Source: Rhodospirillaceae bacterium (GTDB lineage: Bacteria; Pseudomonadota; Alphaproteobacteria; MPNO01; UBA2964). Taken from it: a stretch of 6,835 nucleotides of DNA. Numbering within the stretch: the stretch's first letter is position 1; the number at the start of each line of letters is the position of its first letter. The stretch is taken from the NCBI GenBank assembly GCA_002724505.1, contig PBOV01000086.1:3476-10310 (forward strand), in the 5' to 3' direction. Shown here piece by piece: positions 1 to 5,048 of the stretch. The position numbers and the translations under genes were made by a program. The notes under the pieces are model-generated. The model saw only the letters and a list, made by a program, of their open reading frames with translations. It was not told where the DNA came from and searched no databases.

Positions 1-353
1 CCACGTTGTTTTTTTATCCGAGCTTCGAATTCGGGATGTTCTATAATATCCTGATTGGCATTTTCCTTCGGGATTTCTGCTCCTGGTGGTGCCGCGGGAT
101 CAATATTCGACAGCCGGTGTTTGACGTAAAACGTGTATGAGATTTTCCCCATATCGCCGTCAGAAACGATATCGATCCCGCAGGCGACCTGTTTGGCTAC
201 TACGTCTTTTACAGCTTCTGCTACCCGGGCTTCCAGAGCCCTAAAATCATGGGGTTGGTTTTGATCTTCAGCGGTCAGCATGTCAAAAAGATCAAGTGGT
301 CGGGGGAGGCTGCCAACGTGACTAGTTAGAATTCGGTCAGTGCTAGTTTTCAT
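1..353 (-). CDS. MetE-like (cobalamin-independent methionine synthase family) protein, N-terminal part, runs off the window
   Basis: Reading the minus strand from the ATG at 353-351 gives 117 complete codons with no stop, running off the left edge. Residues 8-18 read ILTSHVGSLPR, the N-terminal signature of the short MetE/UROD-like barrel proteins (COG0620 type). These resemble the C-terminal catalytic half of methionine synthase MetE and include epoxyalkane:CoM transferase relatives. Residues 58-70 (CGIDIVSDGDMGK) match the next conserved block of that barrel. Known family members transfer methyl or alkyl groups to thiols using a zinc site; those zinc ligands lie further downstream and are not visible here, so the substrate cannot be named. 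No strong Shine-Dalgarno precedes the ATG. The gene lies 101 bases downstream of the RRM gene on the same strand and may be co-transcribed with it or use its own promoter near 390-416. Family call is firm; exact function is not. Confidence 0.85.
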   Translation of the reverse strand, partial: MKTSTDRILTSHVGSLPRPLDLFDMLTAEDQNQPHDFRALEARVAEAVKDVVAKQVACGIDIVSDGDMGKISYTFYVKHRLSNIDPAAPPGAEIPKENANQDIIEHPEFEARIKKQR

Positions 354-389
354 TTGGTGTTATCCGAAATGGTTTGATTAAATGTATTG

Positions 390-416
390 TCCTTTTAGGA
401 TTTCTCTCTTTTAGAG
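390..416. promoter_or_regulatory. Two tandem short palindromes upstream of the MetE-like gene
   Basis: TCCTTTTAGGA (390-400) and CTCTTTTAGAG (406-416) are each perfect 4-bp inverted repeats around a 3-base centre. They share a CTTTTAG-like core and lie 16 bases centre to centre. They fall 37-63 bases upstream of the minus-strand MetE-like start, where a promoter or operator would be expected. A pair of similar palindromes could be a regulator binding site. Each is short enough to occur by chance and no regulator is encoded nearby, so this is a candidate only. Confidence 0.3.
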
Positions 417-454
417 GTAGGGTTGGCAATCAGATTGAATAGGCGAGGAAAACC

Positions 455-691
455 CTAATTTACAGGTTTTACCCGGATCTTACTTTTCTTTATTTTGGTG
501 CCGTGTAGAGCCTCAATGGCTGCATTAGCAGCTAGCTCTGATTTCATTTCGACAAAACCGAAACCTTTGGAAAGACCCGTAATATTATCCATGACTAAGT
601 TATGACTGGTTATTTCTCCGTGGGTGTTGAACAAATCTGCGAGGCCGTGCTCGGTTAAATCGCGGGGCAGATTCAGAACAATTAATTTCAT
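455..691 (-). CDS. Small single-domain RRM RNA-binding protein
   Basis: A 78-residue protein consisting of one RNA recognition motif. RNP2 is LIVLNL (residues 3-8) and RNP1 is KGFGFVEM (42-49), with LVMDNITGLSKGFGF between them typical of bacterial Rbp-type proteins. The two RNP1 aromatics that stack on RNA bases (F44, F46) are present; the usual aromatic at RNP2 position 2 is Ile4. The tail is lysine-rich (KIKKSKIRVK). These proteins bind single-stranded RNA in the cytoplasm, and several bacterial examples are cold-induced; the target here is unknown. I chose the ATG at 691 because beta-1 of the RRM begins at once. An upstream in-frame TTG at 721 would add 10 residues with no domain role. 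Neither start has a strong Shine-Dalgarno. Stop is TAG. Confidence 0.9.
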   Translation of the reverse strand: MKLIVLNLPRDLTEHGLADLFNTHGEITSHNLVMDNITGLSKGFGFVEMKSELAANAAIEALHGTKIKKSKIRVKPVN

Positions 692-900
692 AGCAGCACC
701 GTTATCACAGATTAGGAACAATCATATAACATGTAGGTCATTTAGGTACCAGAAGACGCTAGCCGGGCGGTTTGCGCATGATTGCAAGGCATTGAGGTTA
801 CGTCTCAAATATCTCAGCGCACTTAATACAGCCGTAGACGCCCTCACTGTTAGCCCTTAAATAGATAGTCAAAGAAAAATTTAATAGGAGAAATTCCCCA
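692..900. promoter_or_regulatory. Divergent intergenic region between the RRM and CMD genes
   Basis: These 209 bases separate the minus-strand RRM gene from the plus-strand CMD gene and should carry both promoters. I find no convincing -35/-10 pair for either. A small inverted repeat TTGAG-N7-CTCAA (792-796 and 804-808) could be an operator half-site pair but is short. The plus-strand open frame across 624-860 overlaps the RRM gene and has no recognisable protein, so I do not call it. AGGAG at 886-890 is the CMD ribosome site. Confidence 0.4.
886..890 (+). promoter_or_regulatory. Ribosome binding site of the CMD gene
   Basis: AGGAG lies 10 bases before the ATG at 901 and supports that start. 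Confidence 0.7.
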
Positions 901-1518
901 ATGACAGATACTAAGGATTTCCCGTCTGACGTTTTGCCTGAAAGCCGCTCACGAGTGCCACTACCTAACCGTGATGATCTAGACGAGGCCGCCCGCGAGG
1001 TCTATGACGCGCATGTTAAAATTGATCCAGTAGCTGGCAAGTCTTTGGCAGGGCTTTTTGGTCCGGGTGGCATCCGGTTGCATTCTAAAAAGCTTTCTGG
1101 CCTAGCGGCGCCGGCTGCACATTATTTGCGGCACGGTGCTGATTATACTTTAATGGAACGAGAGATTGCGATTCTTACCACGGCCCGCGAGCATGACGCC
1201 CAATTCGAATGGTGTGCGCATGAAAAAGAAGGGCGGCGTGTTGGTGTTTCAAAAGAAACTATCGATATAATTCGTTACCGCCGTTCTACGGAAGGGCTGC
1301 CGGAAACTCATGCAGTGTTGATCGAAATGGGGCGTCAGCTTTTTCAAACTCACGCCTTAGACTCCAAGACGTTTTCCCGAGCATGTGCTGCGTTTGAACG
1401 AGGAACTCTGGTTGATATTATCGCGTTAATGGGAGCCTATTCTTCGACTGCTATACTGCTCGCCGCATTTGACGTGCAGCTTCCTGATGGCGCGGAGCCT
1501 GGACTCCCTGTGGATTAA
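901..1518 (+). CDS. Carboxymuconolactone decarboxylase (CMD)/AhpD-fold family protein
   Basis: A 205-residue, all-helical protein of the CMD family. The conserved core is seen at residues 85-118: the stretch MEREIAILTTARE followed by QFEWCAHEKEGRRVGVS, matching the family pattern EFEWxxH...A...G. There is one cysteine (C105) with H107 next to it. The CxxC pair that makes AhpD a peroxidase-linked disulfide reductase is absent, so an AhpD role is unlikely. A second helical block with the GAYSSTAILLAAFDV segment (178-192) resembles the family C-terminus. At about 200 residues it is longer than the roughly 120-130-residue classical enzyme, as is common for uncharacterised members beside catabolic genes. 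It may act on a lactone or other ring-derived acid, but the substrate is unknown. ATG start has AGGAG 10 bases upstream; stop is TAA. It lies 167 bases before the next gene and is probably its own transcription unit. Confidence 0.85.
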   Translation: MTDTKDFPSDVLPESRSRVPLPNRDDLDEAAREVYDAHVKIDPVAGKSLAGLFGPGGIRLHSKKLSGLAAPAAHYLRHGADYTLMEREIAILTTAREHDAQFEWCAHEKEGRRVGVSKETIDIIRYRRSTEGLPETHAVLIEMGRQLFQTHALDSKTFSRACAAFERGTLVDIIALMGAYSSTAILLAAFDVQLPDGAEPGLPVD

Positions 1519-1627
1519 ACCGCATTAGCCTCGTTCTTTGATGGGGACGAAAATGCAGGTTTGATTACAGCAGAAGACAGCTAAACCAAGTCGTCCACAT
1601 GAAAGATCTTAAAAAATTTAAAGCCTT

Positions 1628-1639
1628 GAAATTAATTTC
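1628..1639. promoter_or_regulatory. 12-bp perfect palindrome upstream of a promoter
   Basis: GAAATTAATTTC is self-complementary over its full 12 bases and ends 11 bases before the proposed -35 box at 1651. CTAGCTAG (1639-1646), another palindrome, overlaps its last base. The position fits an operator or an A+T-rich upstream promoter element for the small gene at 1686. A+T-rich palindromes arise by chance, so confidence is modest. Confidence 0.3.
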
Positions 1640-1650
1640 TAGCTAGTTAT

Positions 1651-1679
1651 TTGTTCATGTTATGTTCTTATGCTAGAAT
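1651..1679 (+). promoter_or_regulatory. Extended -10 promoter of the small unknown gene
   Basis: TTGTTC (1651-1656), a 17-base spacer and TAGAAT (1674-1679) form a sigma70-type promoter. A TG at 1671-1672 makes it an extended -10 (TGnTAGAAT). The -10 matches consensus at five of six bases; the -35 matches at three. The -10 ends only six bases before the ATG at 1686, so transcription should start at or within a few bases of the start codon and the mRNA would have almost no leader. No Shine-Dalgarno is visible, which agrees with leaderless translation. Confidence 0.55.
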
Positions 1680-1685
1680 CTTAAT

Positions 1686-1952
1686 ATGGAACAAAAAATA
1701 AAAGAAATTCGGAAAGAGCTAATTACCGGGAAGTTTGGTGAAATAGAGTTGATCGAAGAAGAGCGTGAAAACTTACTATTTGTCATCCGCTATGCGCTTT
1801 CAAAAAATTTTAAACATCGTCCACGTAAACAGCAACATTATAGAGAAGACGATTTCAGCGCCTGGGCGATGCAGGTTCTAGATCATATGGAGCTCACCGG
1901 TCTTCGAATTTTTAAGAAGAAGGCTATGAGCGAAAGACATTTTCGCCCATAA
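1686..1952 (+). CDS. Small highly charged protein of unknown function (88 residues)
   Basis: I do not recognise this protein. It is 88 residues, rich in Lys, Arg and Glu, with no cysteine, no signal peptide and no membrane segment, so it is likely cytoplasmic. Residues 1-30 look like a charged helix. Residues 31-40 (LFVIRYALSK) form a short hydrophobic helix, and 57-80 (around DFSAWAMQVLDHMELTGLRIF) a second amphipathic stretch. The C-terminus is basic (KKKAMSERHFRP). The start at 1686 is favoured by the promoter ending six bases upstream and by the lack of any earlier in-frame start with a ribosome site. The surrounding DNA is visibly richer in A+T than its neighbours. A small nucleic-acid-binding or regulatory role is possible from its charge but this is only a guess. 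Confidence 0.6.
   Translation: MEQKIKEIRKELITGKFGEIELIEEERENLLFVIRYALSKNFKHRPRKQQHYREDDFSAWAMQVLDHMELTGLRIFKKKAMSERHFRP
1930..1946 (+). other. Perfect hairpin at the 3' end of the small unknown gene
   Basis: GCGAAA (1930-1935), a 5-base loop and TTTCGC (1941-1946) form a perfect 6-bp stem ending just before the TAA stop at 1950-1952. No run of T follows directly, so it is not a textbook intrinsic terminator. It may protect the 3' end of the mRNA. A weaker bulged stem, TGTTAGAA with TTCTACA, follows at 1961-1983, and a TTTTT run begins only at 1995. Confidence 0.3.
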
Positions 1953-2214
1953 AATACCCCTGTTAGAAATTTATAGTTCTACAATCCGAAATCCTTTTTG
2001 ACACCTATAAGATAAAATTACTTCTTTTAGAACCGGTTTCTGGGGTTGCGAAACCTTCGAGGTGGAAAAAAGGTAGTCTGATGAGAGTCAAATAGAAATG
2101 ATATGCCTGTCCATTATAGTGCCCGATTAGTGGTGCGTGGGTAGACCGCGCGCTTTCGGGCGTTAAAATAGTCTGGTAACTGCAATTGATAAATAAAGCT
2201 GGGAGGCTACAGGG
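1953..2214 (+). promoter_or_regulatory. Leader/promoter region of the thiolase gene cluster
   Basis: These 262 bases hold no gene and must contain the promoter of the downstream cluster. A perfect -35 consensus TTGACA lies at 1998-2003, but I see no good -10 at 16-18 bases from it. AACCGGTT (2031-2038) is an 8-bp palindrome. GGTTTC (2035-2040) and GAAACC (2050-2055) form a 6-bp inverted repeat. Inside it, GGGGTT-GCGA-AACCTT (2042-2057) can fold as a stem with a GNRA-type GCGA tetraloop and two outer G-U pairs. No known riboswitch class is recognisable. GGGAGG at 2201-2206 is the thiolase ribosome site. Confidence 0.4.
2201..2206 (+). promoter_or_regulatory. Ribosome binding site supporting the thiolase GTG start
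   Basis: GGGAGG lies eight bases before the GTG at 2215 and decides in favour of this non-ATG start. Confidence 0.75.
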
Positions 2215-3402
2215 GTGGAAAACTTTCTATCTGATAAACCAGTCGCGATCATTGCGTATGGCGAAGTCAAGAATCAGCGTCGCTCGGGAAAACGCCCCTA
2301 CGAATTTGCTGCAGAGGTCATGGGCCAAATACTTGAAAAAACTGGTCTTAAGAATTCGGATATTGACGGGATGGCGACCCACATGCCAACTGCCGAAGCA
2401 GGTAATACTTTCTACACTAATACCATGGCGGATAATCTCGGGCTGCAGCCGCGCTGGACACAGCTGACTGATATTGGTGGCTGTTCGCCAGTCGGTAATA
2501 TAGCTCGTGCCGCCGCAGCGATCGTAACCGGCCAATGTGAAATAGCAATTTGCCTCGCGGCCGATAGTACTGGTACCACTGGTGTAGGGCATCGGCGGCT
2601 CGGCGGTTACCGCCAGGAGTTTATGGAGCCAATAGGGTTCCAAGGGCCGCCTGTTGCCTTCGGACTTCTCAGTCATGCTTATGATCAAAAATACGGCCTA
2701 AATCTGGAAGCACTTGGCCAGCTGGCCGTGACACAACGCAATGGAGCATTAGCCAATAACAACGCGATAGAGCAATTTCGCAAGCCAATCACTGTTGAGG
2801 ATTATTTAGCATCTCGGGTAATAGCGGAGCCTGTAAGGCTGCTCGATTGTGTGATGCGCTGCGACGGCGGTAACGGGCTTTTAATCACGAGTACCGAGCG
2901 TGCAAAGGAGATGGGTCTGGAAAAGCTTGTCTATCCGGTTGCCTATTCGGAGATTACTAATTTTGAGCCTGATGATCCTAATCCGGATATAACTGAGACA
3001 GGTTTTGCAACGGTAGGACCAGACGTCTTCAACAAGGCAGGCATGTCGCCAGAAGATATTGATATGTTTCACCCTTATGATGATTTTTTGATTGCGGTGA
3101 TGTTACAGATGGAACAAATCGGATTTTGTGACCGCGGTGAGGGTGCCGAATTCATTCTCGGCACCGATATGTCGCCATCAGGAAAGCTTCCAGTCAACAC
3201 CGGTGGCGGACAAATCTCTGCTGGACAGCCAGGTCTTGGCGGTGGCGGTGTCAATTTAACGGAAGCAATCCGGCAGCTGAGGGGGGAAGCTACGGATCGT
3301 CAAGTCGAGGGTGCGAATAACGCATTGGTTACGGGTATAGGTGTAATCCCTTATTTCCGTAATTGGGGTAGCAGCAACTGTATGATCTTGGAGGGTGCAT
3401 AA
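2215..3402 (+). CDS. Thiolase-superfamily protein (SCP2/SCP-x-like, DUF35-partnered)
   Basis: A 395-residue protein, the usual length for the thiolase fold. The N-terminal half holds the nucleophile block DIGGCSPVGNIARAAAAIV, with C90 aligned to the acylated cysteine. The C-terminal half has HPYDDF (286-291), the counterpart of the second active-site loop, and NTGGGQISAGQPGLGGGG (328-345), the glycine-rich loop. Where classical thiolases have GHP, this one has GQP (Q338). The second active-site cysteine of biosynthetic thiolases (CIGGG) is also not evident, since the end reads TGIGVIPYF. The protein may therefore not catalyse ordinary Claisen condensation or thiolysis. In relatives paired with DUF35 proteins (for example the steroid aldolase Ltp2), the thiolase fold cleaves acyl-CoA by retro-aldol chemistry; applying that here is inference. 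It starts at GTG with GGGAGG eight bases upstream. Its TAA is one base before the OB-fold gene, implying co-translation and probably a complex. Confidence 0.88.
   Translation: MENFLSDKPVAIIAYGEVKNQRRSGKRPYEFAAEVMGQILEKTGLKNSDIDGMATHMPTAEAGNTFYTNTMADNLGLQPRWTQLTDIGGCSPVGNIARAAAAIVTGQCEIAICLAADSTGTTGVGHRRLGGYRQEFMEPIGFQGPPVAFGLLSHAYDQKYGLNLEALGQLAVTQRNGALANNNAIEQFRKPITVEDYLASRVIAEPVRLLDCVMRCDGGNGLLITSTERAKEMGLEKLVYPVAYSEITNFEPDDPNPDITETGFATVGPDVFNKAGMSPEDIDMFHPYDDFLIAVMLQMEQIGFCDRGEGAEFILGTDMSPSGKLPVNTGGGQISAGQPGLGGGGVNLTEAIRQLRGEATDRQVEGANNALVTGIGVIPYFRNWGSSNCMILEGA
3390..3395 (+). promoter_or_regulatory. Ribosome binding site deciding the OB-fold gene start
   Basis: GGAGGG, inside the last codons of the thiolase gene, lies eight bases before the ATG at 3404. 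A GTG at 3395 is also in frame but overlaps this site, so the ATG is preferred. Confidence 0.65.
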
Positions 3403-3403
3403 G

Positions 3404-3823
3404 ATGACAGATGAAAAACAAAATCCTCCGCCTCCCATTCCCTCTCCTACTCCAGTTAGTCAGCCAATGTGGGATGCCGCTAAAGAGGGTAAGCTTCTAC
3501 TGCAAGTAGACCCAGCCTCCAATAAGGTGCAATTCTGGCCGCGGCCCGTGAACGTGCAAACAGGTAAATCGGATTACGAATGGCGTGAAGTTTCTGGTAA
3601 GGGGGTACTTTCAGCGTGGACCAAGGTGCATGTTCCAGCATTCGGATTTGCTGATCGGGTTCCCTATATTCTCGGTTCCGTCGACCTTGCTGAAGGCGGC
3701 AGGATTGTGGCCCAACTCGTTAATGTTAACGATGAGGCGCTGGTGCCTGGTATGGCGGTAAAGGTAACCTGGGAAAAGCGCTCAGATGAGATTAGTGTTT
3801 ATCAGTTTGAGCCAGATTGCTAG
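3404..3823 (+). CDS. DUF35 OB-fold protein, thiolase partner, zinc ribbon degenerate
   Basis: A 139-residue DUF35-type protein. A proline-rich N-terminus (residues 8-16) precedes the ribbon region (about 28-60), followed by an OB-fold (about 63-125). The fold shows the usual WREVSGKGVLSAWTKVH and VPYILGSVDLAEGGRIVAQL segments. Family members normally hold zinc through a CxxC...CxxC rubredoxin-like ribbon. Here the aligned positions read LLQVDPASNKVQFWPRP and NVQTGKSDYEW, with no cysteine at all; the only Cys is the last residue (C139). The general ribbon spacing and the PRP element are kept, so this is loss of metal ligands rather than loss of the segment. DUF35 proteins bind acyl-CoA and form heteromers with thiolase-like or hydratase partners. 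The gene begins one base after the thiolase stop, the standard arrangement for such pairs. Start is ATG with GGAGGG eight bases upstream; stop is TAG. Confidence 0.85.
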   Translation: MTDEKQNPPPPIPSPTPVSQPMWDAAKEGKLLLQVDPASNKVQFWPRPVNVQTGKSDYEWREVSGKGVLSAWTKVHVPAFGFADRVPYILGSVDLAEGGRIVAQLVNVNDEALVPGMAVKVTWEKRSDEISVYQFEPDC

Positions 3824-3896
3824 CGAGTAAAGCTGATTGACTTTTTTTAGGTTCGTCTGAGATGTGTTCACTAGTTTAAGGGCAGAATTTTGGATC

Positions 3897-3902
3897 GGGA
3901 GG
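3897..3902 (+). promoter_or_regulatory. Ribosome binding site deciding the dioxygenase start
   Basis: GGGAGG lies six bases before the ATG at 3909. The longer frame from GTG at 3864 has no ribosome site and would add 15 residues, so 3909 is chosen. Confidence 0.75.
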
Positions 3903-3908
3903 TTTGAT

Positions 3909-5009
3909 ATGTTCGGTTTAACAGGTTTTAGTGCGATACCGAATACCATGCCAAATGCTAGTCGGCAGCCAGCCGTCCCTGGTATGGAGTGTCCTGATCC
4001 GGCAGCTTGGTATTCGGACGACATCTCGAAATTATCTGACCAATGGATCTATAATCTTTCCCAAGTCCAGGTGAACGAGCTAATGGATCGAGTTTCGGTT
4101 TTAGAACGCGATGGAGTTGAAATTAAGGATATCTCTCGCGAACTATTTCCGCTTCCTAATGTTGGCCCGGCGCTGGAAGATGTTTATCACCAATTAACCG
4201 AGGGTAGAGGCTTCGTACTTATTCGGGGGCTGCCCGTTCTGGAGATGTCTACTTGGCAGGCTGGCGCCGCTTTCTTTGGTATGGGTACATACCTCGGCCG
4301 CCCTGTTTCCCAAAACCCGATGGGACATTTGTTGGGACATGTTAAAAATCTTGGTAAGGACTATAACGATCCGATGGTGCGCGGCTATCAGACAGCGGCG
4401 CAAATGAATTTCCATAGTGATCAATGCGACTATGTTGGGCTGATGTGTATGCATCCTGCTAAAAGCGGAGGAGAGAGCCTAATCGCCAGCTCCATTACGG
4501 TTTATAATGAGATGCAGAAGCGTCGTCCGGATTTAGCTGATGCTTTGTGTAAGGAGTTTTATTTTACGAAACACGGTGAAGTGAAGGATGGAGAGGAGCC
4601 TTTTTATTGCATGCCCATCTTTGCTTTTCACGAGGGTTACCTGTCGATAAGAGCGGGTGGCGCCCACGTCCGAAAGGCGCAGCTTCTCGAGGGTGTCCCC
4701 AAATTCACTGAGATCGATATCGAAGCACTAGATATGTTTCAAGCGCTCGCTAAAGAGCTTTATATGCCGATGGAATTTGAAGTTGGCGATATCCAATTTT
4801 TACATAACCATGTAATGCTGCACACACGTACCGCCTTTGAAGACTATGAAGAGCATGAAAAGAAGCGGCACCTGATGAGGTTGTGGTTAACTGATCCGGA
4901 TGGACGCCCAACACTGCCTGGATTTAGAGAAAATATTAGCGGGATAGAAATTGACGGTACAGTGCACTCAGCGCCGCTTGATATGCTTGAAGGGGCGGGT
5001 GCTGACTGA
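3909..5009 (+). CDS. TauD/TfdA-family Fe(II)/2-oxoglutarate-dependent dioxygenase
   Basis: A 366-residue cytoplasmic oxygenase. The iron-binding HxD is in NFHSDQCD (H169, D171); the distal histidine is in MLHTRTAF (H305). The arginine expected to hold the 2-oxoglutarate carboxylate is in HLMRLWL (R324). GRGFVLIRGLPV (99-110) is the typical N-terminal strand block of the clavaminate synthase-like branch, and KSGGESLIASS (185-195) the next one. All catalytic residues are present, so it should be active. Such enzymes hydroxylate a substrate, often releasing part of it (sulfite, ammonia, an ether or ester group), while turning 2-oxoglutarate and O2 into succinate and CO2. The substrate cannot be read from sequence. 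It lies 85 bases after the OB-fold gene, with TTGACT (3837-3842) but no -10 box in between, and 39 bases before the transporter gene. Stop is TGA. Confidence 0.92.
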   Translation: MFGLTGFSAIPNTMPNASRQPAVPGMECPDPAAWYSDDISKLSDQWIYNLSQVQVNELMDRVSVLERDGVEIKDISRELFPLPNVGPALEDVYHQLTEGRGFVLIRGLPVLEMSTWQAGAAFFGMGTYLGRPVSQNPMGHLLGHVKNLGKDYNDPMVRGYQTAAQMNFHSDQCDYVGLMCMHPAKSGGESLIASSITVYNEMQKRRPDLADALCKEFYFTKHGEVKDGEEPFYCMPIFAFHEGYLSIRAGGAHVRKAQLLEGVPKFTEIDIEALDMFQALAKELYMPMEFEVGDIQFLHNHVMLHTRTAFEDYEEHEKKRHLMRLWLTDPDGRPTLPGFRENISGIEIDGTVHSAPLDMLEGAGAD

Positions 5010-5048
5010 GCCGAATGTTTGATCCTTGTCCTGACTTGAAAGTATTTG

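Noticed and set aside
449..470. AAAACC-N10-GGTTTT inverted repeat over the RRM stop codon as a terminator.
   Set aside because: The G+C part of the stem is only two pairs and no T run follows on either strand beyond the stem itself.
624..860. Plus-strand open frame of 78 codons.
   Set aside because: It overlaps the well-supported RRM gene on the other strand, has no recognisable domain and no ribosome site.
2048..2102. Hammerhead ribozyme-like motifs: GCGAAAC (2048-2054), CTGATGA (2078-2084) and a later GAAA.
   Set aside because: Neither order of the core gives proper stems. Stem II does not pair, stem I is purine-rich on both sides, and the would-be cleavage base is G, which breaks the NUH rule.
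2227..2688. Minus-strand open frame of 153 codons opposite the thiolase gene.
   Set aside because: It lies wholly within the thiolase coding sequence on the other strand, and its product has no recognisable motif.
3142..3165. GGTGCCGA-N8-TCGGCACC inverted repeat in the thiolase gene.
   Set aside because: A perfect 8-bp pair at this spacing is expected about once or twice by chance in a window of this size.
3837..3860. TTGACT as the -35 of a separate dioxygenase promoter.
   Set aside because: No acceptable -10 box occurs 16-18 bases downstream.
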